64,000 nt of DNA from Martensiomyces pterosporus. Taxonomy: Eukaryota; Kickxellomycota; Kickxellomycetes; Kickxellales; Kickxellaceae. The position numbers and the translations under genes were made by a program. The notes beneath the pieces are model-generated. The model was not told where the DNA came from. It did no database searches and saw only the letters and a list, made by a program, of their open reading frames with translations. The stretch lies in assembly GCA_025201845.1 (NCBI GenBank), contig MU603961.1, forward strand, positions 91,738-155,737. Reading direction: 5' to 3'. Below are positions 11,701 through 21,087 of this stretch, piece by piece; the first letter of the stretch is position 1, and every line of letters starts with the position of its first letter.

Positions 11701-11776
11701 TAGCGTTGGATACAACTCGTCGTCTGGCGGAAACCGCGTTGCATCGCCGCTGCCACCAATGCCATCGCTCCGCTGA
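8741..11776 (+). CDS. Unrecognised 783-residue protein, disordered N-terminus and helical body
   Basis: Two exons, 8741-9441 and 10126-11776, flanking a 684-bp GT-AG intron (donor ACAAG/GTAGGT, branch-like TGCTAAT near 10088, acceptor CATGTAG). They join in frame through an Arg codon. Residues 1-175 are Ser/Asn/Gln-rich with a polyQ run. From about 178 the sequence becomes acidic/amphipathic helical (RGFLRALNDLFFSKFCVDEL onward) and stays so to about residue 640, with several HEAT/ARM-like Leu patterns. The tail is Ser/Gly/Arg-rich with SRAPSPKG-type potential phosphosites. I do not recognise the family. The body could be an alpha-solenoid scaffold. The in-frame join, the uninterrupted long second exon and the conserved-looking helical body make it a real gene. 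Confidence 0.8.
9442..10125 (+). other. Intron in the unrecognised 783-residue gene
   Basis: 684 bp, long for this window. The donor is GTAGGT, there is a branch-like TGCTAATC near 10088, and the acceptor is CATGTAG. The phases match (2 nt + 1 nt), and the reading frame continues without loss. Confidence 0.8.
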
Positions 11777-11887
11777 ACAGGCAAAGGATGCGGCTCTTTC
11801 GCGTTTGCAAGTCACCGCCGTATATTGTTGTATAGCTCGCTCCCAGACCCCTCGTCCCCTCTCTTTACGTTTTTCCTTCTCCTTGAT

Positions 11888-11957
11888 ACACATACACGTT
11901 ACACATGCACGCCATACACACACATGCTCCACACATACACATGCTCCACACGCTCCG
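11888..11957. repeat. CA-rich imperfect microsatellite in a 3' flank
   Basis: Repeated ACACA/CATGC units (CACACATACACATGCTCCAC occurs in near-copies) between the stop of the unknown gene at 11776 and the convergent Dabb gene ending at 12045. Confidence 0.65.
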
Positions 11958-12044
11958 TGCAAGCTCCGCTTCAGCTCACCGGCGGTTTAGGGAAACGAGT
12001 GCTTTGTTTATACTCATGAGTGCTGCCTGGAAAAAAAAGCCTGC

Positions 12045-12347
12045 TTAGTGGGCCGATGAAAAGTCCATGGCGACTGATTCCTCAGAGATAACCTGCCTGA
12101 TTTTCTTCAGGACAGCCTGGTGAGCCGGGTGGTCGGCATACAGAGGGAGCTGCTCCTCGTTCTCGAGCTCGACAACTAGGGCGTGGGTGTACTGCTTTCC
12201 GCGCTGGGTGACCGTTTTGCCGCACCGCACGCTCAGTACGAACGGAATGACCTGTGGCAGACCGTTGAGCTCCGAAACAATCTCGTCAACAAGCTCCTTG
12301 GGTGCGTCGGGCTTTACTGGAAGAAGAACGATATGAATAAAGGGCAT
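12045..12347 (-). CDS. Dabb (stress-responsive alpha/beta-barrel) domain protein
   Basis: 100 residues, starting at the ATG at 12347 (context GCAAATG). It opens with MPFIHIVLLPVKP, the usual first strand of the Dabb/EthD-like dimeric alpha+beta barrel. It continues with a helix (PKELVDEIVSELNGL), a strand with the VRCGKTVT turn, and the typical YTHALVVELENEE / YADHPAHQAVLKKI segment. Dabb proteins are small homodimers, stress-linked in plants and of mostly unknown function in fungi. The length fits a single domain. It lies 205 bp downstream of, and on the same strand as, the amino-acid transporter, but no functional link is evident. Confidence 0.85.
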   Translation of the reverse strand: MPFIHIVLLPVKPDAPKELVDEIVSELNGLPQVIPFVLSVRCGKTVTQRGKQYTHALVVELENEEQLPLYADHPAHQAVLKKIRQVISEESVAMDFSSAH

Positions 12348-12552
12348 TTGCGTATGGCTGCTGGCTGTACGTGGCAGGGTCAAAAGTAAGAAATAAGGGA
12401 GGAATGTGCGATGTCAAGGAGAGAAAGGCAAAGCCCAAGATAACGCATAAGCAGCACTCTCCTCCCCTATTCCGCACCCATTGTGCATGGGCGAGGGCCG
12501 ATTTTGCTCTGAGCCATCCCCGCCAGCCACCCGCCAAATCCCCAGAGTGGCT

Positions 12553-14958
12553 TCAGGGAACCACGTCGCAAAAGTCGTACGGAGCCTCGCTGGAGCCCCA
12601 CCTATCGACGGCACAGTAAGTGACGTACACGCCAATAGCGACGCCCGCGCAAGCCAGCAGGATATCGCACACCCGCGCAGCGCTGGTCTTCGCAGCCGCC
12701 TTGAGATGGAACAGGGGCGGGTAGACAAACGAGATAGGCACGCAGGCAAACCCACCAATAACCGCCACCAGCTTATCCAGCTTCTCGACACCAAACACGG
12801 AGACTGCTGTCACAACCAGCAGAAGCAGCGTGCGGAATGCGTTCTTTTGCATCTTGACGCGCGGGTTGCGCTTCCCCGACCTGCGCGGAAACAGGGCCTG
12901 CTCCAGGATACGGATGACCGGGAACATCATCAGCGGAGTTGTAAACAGGATGGCGAGGGAGTAGAGAAGCTGCACTGTGAGCGTGGCCGGCGTGCCTGAG
13001 GGCATGTTGAGCAGCACGATGGCTTCGGTCTGGCTTCCGAATGCCGTGTAGGAGAGCGCACCCATCGATACAGTGATTGCAGCGCAGATGGCCATGACAA
13101 GCGACAGGACGCGGGGAAACTTGGACGGCTGCTCCATTGCGTCGACAATGGGCAGGATGAGCGCGTAGCCCTCGAATGTGTACGCTGCGGTTCCCAAGAA
13201 CAGCGAGTAGCTCTCTGGGTTAAAGTTCTGGACAAGCCCAGGGCCCAGGCTACTGATCTTTACCACATCCATCGTGTACACATATGCCAGCCCAGCGATA
13301 ATGAACAGATCAGCCAGCAGCGCATAGGACGAGAACCCCTTGATATGCCGCACCATGCACACGGGCACGTAGAAGACCAGCTGAACTGTGACCCAAAACC
13401 CCAGCGATAGCCGGTGCTGGCAGTCAGTTACGGCGTTGAACAGGTCGCGCGCATTGGTGGCGATAAAGATCGCTCCAGCGCAGGAGAACCCGACCTGCGA
13501 CACGACAATGGACAGCAGCACAACTCTCTCCATCCACTTCCCGTACAGCCTGCGTCCGATCTCGCCGTAGCCACAATGGACCTTCTCATAGCACTCCACC
13601 AGCAGGAGCATGCTGTAGAGTGCTATTCCAGCAGTGAGCAGCATGACTATTGTCGAAAACAGCAGGCCGCCGTTGTAAAACGCCCTTGGAAGGAACAGGA
13701 CACCGCTGCCAATGAATGACTTGATCAGCAGGAAGAACGTCTTGCGCGTCGACGCCTTGCCTCCAGCTGCCGCTGCTGCACCTGGCGTCTCGGCGCATCG
13801 CCTTCCAAGGGCGGTGCTCCTCTGCGAACGGCGTGTTCTGGGTCGCAGAGGCGTCTGTTCGCCTGCAGCAGCTGCCTCGGCCACCCTGCGCATTGGCAAA
13901 AGCCGGGGTAGGGCACGCCTCTTCTTCCTCATGACTGACCCAGGCGCGTCCCCAGCGTCCAGTTGTGCGGGCACATGGCGCTGCCGCTGGTGGCTGCCAG
14001 TGACGCTGCCGTGCTTGCTATGCAGAAATTGCTGCCGCTTTGGCCGGCTGTGGGCAGGTGGTGCTGTTGGCTGCATTTTCACCATTTTGCCTGTCTCCAG
14101 AGCAGCGGTTTCAGCAGCCTCTTCCTCGCCCGGCTCACCCCCGTCATCGTCATCCTCGTCGCTGGGAAAGTCGCCGCCAGCGAAATGGCCGTACAGCGCG
14201 AGGAAGTCAACAAAGTTCGATGTTAGAATGTTTGCCTTGCGCCCTTCATCCTCGGCTCGCTGGTGCAGGTACTGGCGGCGGAATCCGCCTGGAGCGTTGA
14301 TCTGCGTGTGTGAGAGGGGCAGGTCCCACTCGGGTTCTGACTGCACAATGGTCGTTTCCACAGCCGAAAGCGACCTTGCTCGACTCTGCCTGCCCCTCAG
14401 TGCTGTGCCCTCTGGACGCGGCGAGATATAAAGGGCCGCCATCCCACGGTCGCCCATGCTTTCCTCGTCAGAATCCGCCAAGCCATGCTCGCCCTCATGA
14501 GCCTGGTGCCATTTATACAGATCGTAGGTGATGGACCCGGAAGGTAGCCGCAGTGGATTGGCCAAGCTAGCCTCGCTCTCGCTTACCTGTCCGCTGTGCG
14601 GGGCTTGTCGGCGGTGTTTGGCAAGCGATTCCGTGTCATTGGTATCAGAGCCGTCGCCATCATTGTCGCCGTCATTGTCGTCGTCATTGTCTGCATCAGC
14701 GCCGGTATCGCTTGATCGGGGTGTGCCTGCTTGTCCATCAATAATGCTGCCCGCCAACTCGCCAGACTCGGCCTCCGTCAGCAAGTACTGGCGCAGTGCG
14801 CGGGTGGCGTCGTCAATGGAAACCACAGCGTTTGCAGGCAAGCCCTCAGGCTGTGGAGTTGAGTTTCTTGACGGAGAGCCACGCGTTGGCGTGCCATTAG
14901 CACTTGGAGCGGCCATCGATGCATTGCTTCTGTCTCCTCTTGCATTACTCGATTGCAT
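12553..14958 (-). CDS. Vacuolar-type amino-acid transporter, AAAP family (Avt3/Avt4-like)
   Basis: 801 residues from the ATG at 14958; an in-frame upstream extension would need a TTG start. The first 400 residues are hydrophilic, with Asp/Asn runs (DADNDDDNDGDND) and Arg/Lys patches, a typical cytosolic tail for Avt3/Avt4/Avt1-type transporters. The membrane part begins at about residue 404 with FFLLIKSFIGSGVLFLPRAF, the signature of helix 1 in the AAAP family, and holds about eleven hydrophobic segments up to residue 790. Family knowledge: these carriers export neutral amino acids from the vacuole. The Avt3/4 assignment rests on the long N-terminus and the GSGVLFLP motif. The substrate is not readable from sequence. 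Confidence 0.88.
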   Translation of the reverse strand: MQSSNARGDRSNASMAAPSANGTPTRGSPSRNSTPQPEGLPANAVVSIDDATRALRQYLLTEAESGELAGSIIDGQAGTPRSSDTGADADNDDDNDGDNDGDGSDTNDTESLAKHRRQAPHSGQVSESEASLANPLRLPSGSITYDLYKWHQAHEGEHGLADSDEESMGDRGMAALYISPRPEGTALRGRQSRARSLSAVETTIVQSEPEWDLPLSHTQINAPGGFRRQYLHQRAEDEGRKANILTSNFVDFLALYGHFAGGDFPSDEDDDDGGEPGEEEAAETAALETGKMVKMQPTAPPAHSRPKRQQFLHSKHGSVTGSHQRQRHVPAQLDAGDAPGSVMRKKRRALPRLLPMRRVAEAAAAGEQTPLRPRTRRSQRSTALGRRCAETPGAAAAAGGKASTRKTFFLLIKSFIGSGVLFLPRAFYNGGLLFSTIVMLLTAGIALYSMLLLVECYEKVHCGYGEIGRRLYGKWMERVVLLSIVVSQVGFSCAGAIFIATNARDLFNAVTDCQHRLSLGFWVTVQLVFYVPVCMVRHIKGFSSYALLADLFIIAGLAYVYTMDVVKISSLGPGLVQNFNPESYSLFLGTAAYTFEGYALILPIVDAMEQPSKFPRVLSLVMAICAAITVSMGALSYTAFGSQTEAIVLLNMPSGTPATLTVQLLYSLAILFTTPLMMFPVIRILEQALFPRRSGKRNPRVKMQKNAFRTLLLLVVTAVSVFGVEKLDKLVAVIGGFACVPISFVYPPLFHLKAAAKTSAARVCDILLACAGVAIGVYVTYCAVDRWGSSEAPYDFCDVVP

Positions 14959-15923
14959 GACCAAAAAGCAGGAAAGCGAACAAATACGCAAACAAGCAAA
15001 CAAACAAGCAGTAGTAGAAATCCTCTAGCCTCTTAGCTGTTGGGAGTAGGCTACAAAATAGACAGCAGGTGTGTGCGCAGTAGAGCTAATGCTAGAATAC
15101 AGAGGGCAATTTATTTCAAAGAGAAGAGAGAAAGGGCGCTAGGTGCCCTGTTCTGTGCTTTCTTTGTGTGTACCTTTTCGCTCTGGTCAAGCATACCACC
15201 CATTGGCCATACGCGTGTTGGGAGTGTGTGGCAAGAGATATTTCTATGAAGGTGTGCTACTTGTGACATCATAGTGCGCTCCGTTTCTCCCTTTGCCAGC
15301 AACAGCAGGGGCTGCACAGCGTGGCTGATTGTTCTCGGAGGGGTTTCGAAGACACAGCGCTGCCCCAAGCGATGACATCACAGACGATCGAGAGGTGGCC
15401 AAATAGGCAATCGGCCATTCAAAGGCGATAGGGTTTGGAGATGCGGCTGCTGCCCTTTGGAGTTTGTTTACTAGCAGCGATCTGGGAGGAAACAAAGAGC
15501 CAGCCTTCGCATTTATCGAGCGCTCGGCATCCATCAACCTGCATGGCAGGCATTGGAGGAGGTTGTGCTTGTTGTTTCCCGTCTTGTTGATTTCCCCGCC
15601 TCATGCCTCCCTGGTAGCCGCATCTGCAACCGCTGCACCAGTCTGCAACTCGAAGAAGGGCGTCGGCTGGGCTGCTGTTCGCTGCAAAGGACCTCTATTC
15701 ACACGGCGTGTTTAAACACTCGCAGCGGGAGGCCACCCCCTGATGCCCTACACTGCGTGGATTGGCAACCTGTGCACCTTCACTCTATCTCTCTCCGCTC
15801 CCTTTATCCCCCCCTCACAAACATACTTTTACTGCCTTCCTATTTAAGCTGTCCACTAATTGCCTTTTCGTGCACTCGACTGCTTTCACGATATCAACAA
15901 GGGAGCAGCTGCCCGTATAGAGC
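14959..15923. other. Divergent intergenic region
   Basis: 965 bp between the transporter (-) and the PHP-domain gene (+). A short AACAAGCA-type repeat (about 14985-15010) lies next to the transporter start. A pyrimidine-rich stretch (about 15780-15850) precedes the plus-strand gene. No gene seen. Confidence 0.5.
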
Positions 15924-17429
15924 ATGTCTGGTTTACACCGCCGGCATGATGGGAGTCGCACGTATGGTCAGTCCTCAGATAACTTTCTTGACATACGCGA
16001 CAACGCAGGACAGGGGAGCCAGGCAAGCCGCGAGCTGGACTCGGTGCTCGACAGCCCACGGTCAAGCCTTTCGCCGCCCCCTGCGTTGGCAAACAGAGTG
16101 CCCAACGACCCTATTGAGTCCAACCCAGGCAGCAGCAGCAGCAGCAGCCTTGGAAGCAAGGCCAACGAGATACACCCCACGGCAACAGGGATAAGCACAG
16201 CGCTGAACCGTGGCGGTGTCGTTGAAGAGGGTGGCGGCGACGGATGGCCATCCAATCCAGGCACGTTTGCTGGCGACAAGCGAGCGTTTGTCAAGCGCCA
16301 GCTGCTCCACTATCTGATGCACCTCATCCAAGTGCTGATACTCACCATCATCGTCATTCTCCTGCTGGTGGCTGTCGGGATCCCAGTCAGCGACAACGGC
16401 GTTCCGCCAGTAGCCGACTACAGCAGGATGACGTTTGACTGGCAGAATGACCCGCGGTCATACCTGTCCCCGATGGATGCCAATTTCACTGACTACAACA
16501 TCCTGCTTGATGCTCACCTCCATACTGTGTATTCGGATGGCTCACTAACTCCCAAGCAGGCCCTTGAGTTTTCGATTGCCAATGGATACAACGCAATCAT
16601 CGTCACCGACCACCAGACCGTGGAGGGGTCCATTGCAACAAAGAAGTATGCGGAGGAGCACTTCAAGGACAAGATCACGGTCATCACAGGCATGGAGTAC
16701 ACTTGCTGCCGAATCCACATGAATCTGATTGGCATCAACGAGTCCATCCCCGTCAACCCGCCATTCCCCAGCGACGACGAGCTCAAGCAAGTCATCAAGC
16801 GCGTCCATGACATGGGCGGCATGGTGATTGTCAACCACATCCCCTGGTCAAACACAACGCTGCTGCCCTGGGACGAAGCGCGGCTGCCCGACCACCCGAC
16901 ACGCGAGCAGCTTCTTGATTGGGGCGTTGATGGGTTTGAGGTGGTGAACCAGGGCACGTTCGATATCAGAAGCTACCAGTTTGTCCAGAAGAACTCGGAC
17001 AAGTTGGTGGGGCTTACAGGTAGCGACATGCACTACCCGGGTCCCTCGTACGCGTGGACCACGATAAACGCAAAGAACAGCTCGGCCGAGGCCATTCTGG
17101 ACGAGATCAGAAACCGCCGCACGTCGTTTTTGCTTGACGCCAGTGGCACTCGTCCGGTGCAGGACCCGCCTTACAATCACAAGTACTACACATATGCGCC
17201 GCTGGGGCTCATTGGCGACTACTTCTATGGGTATGCGGACAGATATCGCGGCCAGTACTCCTTCCAGAACTCGTTCTGTCAAAAGGAAATTGTCACAATA
17301 CACCGCCCGATGATCGGGTGGTTCTTCCTCTGGCTGCTGGTTGGCATCGCCATCATCGAGGTCCTGTACTGGTTCTTCCGCTGGATCATCGTCCTGGCAG
17401 CACGCAAAATCAAGGCCTGGCGCTCGTAG
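15924..17429 (+). CDS. Membrane-anchored PHP-domain phosphoesterase
   Basis: 501 residues, single exon. Residues 1-120 are disordered and Ser/Pro-rich. A hydrophobic segment (about 127-151) is the first transmembrane helix, and a second lies at about 464-488 followed by a basic tail. Between them is a PHP (polymerase/histidinol phosphatase) domain. The metal ligands are visible in DAHLHT (196-201), VTDH (227-230), GMEYT (Glu258), VNHIP (His305) and GSDMH (Asp368, His370). Four N-glycosylation sequons (187, 272, 310, 385) all fall between the two helices, suggesting that the catalytic domain faces the ER lumen or cell exterior. PHP enzymes hydrolyse phosphoesters with a tri-metal centre; the substrate of this membrane form is unknown. 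Confidence 0.85.
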   Translation: MSGLHRRHDGSRTYGQSSDNFLDIRDNAGQGSQASRELDSVLDSPRSSLSPPPALANRVPNDPIESNPGSSSSSSLGSKANEIHPTATGISTALNRGGVVEEGGGDGWPSNPGTFAGDKRAFVKRQLLHYLMHLIQVLILTIIVILLLVAVGIPVSDNGVPPVADYSRMTFDWQNDPRSYLSPMDANFTDYNILLDAHLHTVYSDGSLTPKQALEFSIANGYNAIIVTDHQTVEGSIATKKYAEEHFKDKITVITGMEYTCCRIHMNLIGINESIPVNPPFPSDDELKQVIKRVHDMGGMVIVNHIPWSNTTLLPWDEARLPDHPTREQLLDWGVDGFEVVNQGTFDIRSYQFVQKNSDKLVGLTGSDMHYPGPSYAWTTINAKNSSAEAILDEIRNRRTSFLLDASGTRPVQDPPYNHKYYTYAPLGLIGDYFYGYADRYRGQYSFQNSFCQKEIVTIHRPMIGWFFLWLLVGIAIIEVLYWFFRWIIVLAARKIKAWRS

Positions 17430-17451
17430 CCTTAAGCTGGGCACGCTCTCT

Positions 17452-17499
17452 GGAGAAGGGCTGATCACAGCTGATCCGTGATCAGTCGAGCGCTTCTCC
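17452..17499. terminator. Two-step inverted repeat just after the PHP gene
   Basis: The outer arms are GGAGAAG (17452-17458) and CTTCTCC (17493-17499). The inner arms are CTGATCAC (17461-17468) and GTGATCAG (17478-17485), with a 9-nt loop. All pairs are perfect Watson-Crick. It begins 23 bp after the PHP stop codon, so it would form a stable 3'-UTR hairpin. Fungal mRNAs do not use hairpin terminators, so the role is open (mRNA stability, protein binding, or a palindromic DNA site). Confidence 0.45.
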
Positions 17500-17614
17500 G
17501 ATAAGAGGAGTGGGGTGATTCTGAAGGCGTGACTTGCAGTGTGCTGGGCTGCAGCAAAAAAAGCTGTCTAGAGCGCCTGCTGGGTGCCAGATTTCCTTGT
17601 GGGCCGCGCGATTC

Positions 17615-17634
17615 TGCCTGCCTGCCTGCCTGCC
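17615..17634. repeat. TGCC x5 microsatellite
   Basis: Five tandem TGCC units, upstream of the COX13 start at 17726. Confidence 0.9.
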
Positions 17635-17725
17635 TTATTTATTTCTGTCGATTCTAATCCCTTTCTTGCTCTGTTCAATTCGTTTTTTTTTTGTCTATTT
17701 TCAAATAGCAGAATCTATATCTGTG

Positions 17726-18326
17726 ATGTTCCGCATTACTCAGCTCGCTCGCACCGCTGCCCCTCGCATGGGCGCTCGCTCGTACTCTGGCGGCTATTCC
17801 AAGGAGGCCTATGAGGCATCCAAGGAGCAGGCCAAGTGTAAGTCACACATTGGATTCTACCCCCAGTGCGCTGCAACGCAGCTTCACTGAGGCGCGTGTC
17901 CATACGAAGAGGAGCCTTGAATCAGCCTAAATCGCGAATGGATTTGGACCGAGAAAGCCCCTCCACAAATCTGCTGCCTTGTTTTTGAGCAGCAAATTGC
18001 GAAGCAGTTTCCAAGGGTTTCTCGCTCGTTTGATGCCATGATGCTTATTGGCCACCGTTTGCTTTTCATCTGCTTCGTTGCTGCGTGTAGCTGCTGTTGA
18101 GACCTGGCGCAAGATCTCGCTCTATGTTGCCATCCCCGCCTGTGCCATCATGGGCTACATCGCTACCAAGGATGAGCTCGATCACATCCACCACCTTGAG
18201 CACGACCCCCCGCAGTTCGTTGCCTACCCCTACCTCCACGTCCGCCGCCGCAAGTTCCCCTATGGCGATGGTGAGCACACTCCCTTCTGGAACCCCCTCA
18301 CCAACCCTGACCCCGTCGAGGAGTAA
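17726..18326 (+). CDS. COX13: Cytochrome c oxidase subunit VIa (COX13)
   Basis: Two exons, 17726-17837 and 18091-18326, with a 253-bp intron (donor AAGT/GTAAGT, acceptor GCGTGTAG). They join in phase to 115 residues. Exon 1 is a mitochondrial presequence rich in Arg/Ala/Ser (RITQLARTAAPRMGARSYS). Exon 2 gives the single membrane helix (WRKISLYVAIPACAIMGYIA), the His-rich turn and the conserved RRRKFPYGDGEHTPFWNP signature of the Cox6a/Cox13 family. This is a nuclear-encoded inner-membrane subunit that stabilises and tunes complex IV. The PHP gene lies upstream on the same strand; the gene is convergent with the UBR7-like gene. Confidence 0.96.
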
Positions 18327-18528
18327 ACTGATGCTCTGGCAGTGACCCAGGCTTCTCTTTTTCCTTATCATAGAGACTGCTGACGAGGGCGTGCGCATGT
18401 GTTGCGCTTGTGGCTAAACCGCTTGTGCGCAGCTGCTTGTATACTCTCTCTTCAAACAGCCATCATTGATTTTATTCCTAAACAAGAAAACGCATATTTA
18501 CCGATAACATTTGAAGGGCGCTGCAGCG

Positions 18529-19791
18529 CTAGACATCTGGGCTATCGCATCCCAGCTTCTGTGACTGCTGCTCGAAGAATGCGTTGATGTCCTGCTGCGT
18601 GACTACTTTTCCCGAACTGGCAAACGGCCTCAGGTACTCCTTGAGCCTGCTGCTGAGCGACTGGTACGCTGACGCCGCATCGACAGCGCGAGTGTGATCC
18701 ATGGCTCTCAACTGCTTCAGCGCAGACTCGTATAGCGACTCCCCGCATGTCTCGTCCATCTCTGGCTCGACAATGTCGTCTTCCTTGATTAGAAAGATGA
18801 GGCTGCTGGCTTCTATTTTCTTCATACAGTCGAGGCATGTGCAGATGTCGTCTTTCCAGCCATCCACCATGAACATGTCAAACCGCTTCCTTGAAGCCAG
18901 GATGGGCGTGTCTTTAGTTAGCCGACAGGCGCTTGTCTTGGCCTTCTTTTTCAGTGGCTCACCTGCCGCGTCGCCCGCCTCATCTGGCTGCAGCTCCACG
19001 GTGGCAGGTTGGCTTTCTGTGTCCTCGTTGACCGTGTAGTTCTGCTTGTAAGGAGTGCCATTTGCGCTCTCTAGCTGCACAACCACACCGTCAGCAACTA
19101 GCCCACGGTACAGCTTTGTCGTGTCTATGCAGCGCAGGATGTCGTATTTGCCGACGCATTCGCGGCAGATGTAATCCTCGTAGTTGCTTTCGCTAGGAAT
19201 CTTGCCAATGCACCGATCGTGGAACCAGTCGTTGCAGATGTAGCACTGGACCATCAGCCCAGATTCGGCGTCTGGGTTGTAGTATTTGTCGCAGCGACAG
19301 TAGAACCCCCAGAAGTTGTGGTTATAGCAGTTTTCTGTGTTTTCCAGCCGCGCCAGCATGCTCCTTGTCTTCTTCAGTTCGCAGCAAGAGTCCTGCTGCC
19401 CTGCTGGCAGGAGCCTACGTGTCCCGCAGTCGCACCTGAAGTGACGCTTTGCAAACAGCTCGATTACCTCGTGTCCAGTGTGGCACTCGATGCTGCACGA
19501 GTAGCACATTCCTGCTGGGGGCGTTTCTTCAGCAGAACCGATGCTGCTTTGTGCGTGCTGGCAATATTTTGCTGGTGGCTGCGTGCAAGTGAGGCACGCG
19601 TAAAGTGGCTGCCGTATGTAGCCCTGGTCAAACGTGCACTCATCGAACTTTCCGGGGAGAACCTCTGCTGCCTCGCGTTCAAGATCGGCCTGCTGTTCGA
19701 GGTAGCTGTATGCTGTCACAATCGGCTCTCCTTGCTCGTCAACGCTGCTGCCAGCCGTGTCTCTTGTTTCTGCAGTGTTCTCCGTCGCCAT
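18529..19791 (-). CDS. UBR7/Mlo2-like UBR-box and PHD-type zinc finger protein
   Basis: 420 residues, single exon, ATG at 19791. A UBR-type zinc-finger box spans about 52-125 (CTFDQGYIRQ, CLTC, CYSCSIECHTGHEV, HFRCDCG). A PHD-like finger spans about 155-213 (FYCRCDKYYNPD, MVQCYICNDWFHDRCIG, YICRECV). The C-terminal half is less conserved, with a conserved-looking DDICTCLDCMKKIE segment. This two-finger order is that of human UBR7 and S. pombe Mlo2. Human UBR7 is a reported histone H2B ubiquitin ligase, whereas Mlo2 affects chromosome segregation when overexpressed. The biochemical role in fungi is not settled. No HECT or classical RING is visible. Confidence 0.9.
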   Translation of the reverse strand: MATENTAETRDTAGSSVDEQGEPIVTAYSYLEQQADLEREAAEVLPGKFDECTFDQGYIRQPLYACLTCTQPPAKYCQHAQSSIGSAEETPPAGMCYSCSIECHTGHEVIELFAKRHFRCDCGTRRLLPAGQQDSCCELKKTRSMLARLENTENCYNHNFWGFYCRCDKYYNPDAESGLMVQCYICNDWFHDRCIGKIPSESNYEDYICRECVGKYDILRCIDTTKLYRGLVADGVVVQLESANGTPYKQNYTVNEDTESQPATVELQPDEAGDAAGEPLKKKAKTSACRLTKDTPILASRKRFDMFMVDGWKDDICTCLDCMKKIEASSLIFLIKEDDIVEPEMDETCGESLYESALKQLRAMDHTRAVDAASAYQSLSSRLKEYLRPFASSGKVVTQQDINAFFEQQSQKLGCDSPDV

Positions 19792-20304
19792 CCTTTTTTA
19801 TAAAAGACAAAACAGTATACGCAGAGAAATGGCAAAGCAAAGGAGAAGTGTGTGTACGCCCCTGTTCGTGCTTGACACGCCCGCGCTCTCTATTTACGCT
19901 TCGCCTTTGTTGGCTCATCCGCTGGTGTCGTCAGAGCTCATCTCGCAGGATCAGATCAGCTGTGATCTCCTGATAATAGCGCTGCTGCAGAGATAAGGTG
20001 AGATTGAAATCTAGAGATTGGTGTTTTTTCGCCTTGCGCCTGGTGATGCCTGTGCGGAGCGCATGCCTCTAAACAAGGCGAGTCTGCTGTTTTTCAAATT
20101 GCGCCTTAGCCTTTGGCTCTGCTTCCCTCTTTAACTCTCGTCCTTGTATTTTGGATAACGCCAACGACGCCGCTGCAATTCAACGAGCGAAAAGGAGGAT
20201 TACCTGATTCGACGAGGAATCCACACGCACGGCTCTTACTACGCTTATCATTTATCTGTCTATCTATCTATCTATCTACGAATCGCTTTTCGTTGACACA
20301 CAGG
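19792..20304. other. Divergent promoter region, UBR7-like / NDUFS7
   Basis: 513 bp between divergent starts. It contains the TATC microsatellite at 20259-20278, which lies in the likely 5' leader of the NDUFS7 gene. No gene seen. Confidence 0.5.
20259..20278. repeat. TATC/TCTA tetranucleotide microsatellite
   Basis: About five tandem TATC units ending some 27 bp before the NDUFS7 start codon, so probably transcribed in the 5' UTR. Confidence 0.85.
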
Positions 20305-21087
20305 ATGAACGCCATTGGACTTCGCGCATTCCGCACCTCGACAAAGGGTAAAATATCGGCTGTTCGCAAAATCGCTGGAATCAGAGATGGACTGCTCTCG
20401 CACGCCTGAGTGTAAGATATGCACGTTTTGCTAATTCCCCTTTTCGCAGCAACGCCCATTCCTATCTCTTCTCGTCTTCCCGTAGTGCTTGCTCGCTCGG
20501 CGCCAGTCAGTGCTACCACATACGCCAGCAAGGCTGCCTGCCTTACCTCGGCCCGTGCCATGTCCAACGCAGTGGTCCCTCGCACCCATGATGAGATCAT
20601 TGCAAAGCCCGACAGCGCAGCCGAGTACGTTCTCAGCTCTCTGGACAAACTGTACAACTGGGGATTCACCGCGTCGACCTGGCCCATGACCTTTGGTCTT
20701 GCCTGCTGTGCCGTCGAGATGATGCATATGGCTGCTGCCCGCTATGACCAGGATCGTATTGGTATTGTGTTCCGTGCCACGCCGCGTCAGTCCGACGTGA
20801 TGATTGTTGCTGGTACGCTCACCAACAAGATGGCTCCCGGTCTCCGCAAGGTGTACGACCAGATGCCTGAGCCCCGCTGGGTCGTCTCTATGGGCTCGTG
20901 CGCCAATGGTGGCGGCTATTACCACTACAGCTACTCGGTCGTGCGTGGCTGCGACCGTGTCGTTCCTGTGGATGTGTATGTCCCTGGGTGCCCGCCCACT
21001 GCCGAGGCTCTGATGTACGGCATGCTCCAGCTTCAGAAGAAGATCAAGCGCAACCGCATTACCACCATGTGGTACCGCAAGTACTAG
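20305..21087 (+). CDS. NDUFS7: Complex I PSST/20-kDa subunit (NDUFS7)
   Basis: Two exons, 20305-20347 and 20450-21087, with a 102-bp intron (donor AAAGG/GTAAAA, branch-like TGCTAAT, acceptor TTCGCAG). The product is 226 residues. The short first exon and the start of exon 2 encode a Ser/Arg/Ala presequence. The mature part carries the ligands of cluster N2: the tandem cysteines in GLACCAVEM, then [10 protein letters not shown] and [13 protein letters not shown]. The C-terminus ITTMWYRKY is characteristic of the family. The subunit hands electrons to ubiquinone at the end of the iron-sulfur chain in the peripheral arm. Its presence shows a fungus that retains proton-pumping complex I, unlike Saccharomyces. 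Confidence 0.97.

Noticed and set aside
12045..12383. Longer N-terminus for the Dabb protein
   Set aside because: The extension would start at TTG; the ATG at 12347 begins exactly at the first strand of the domain.
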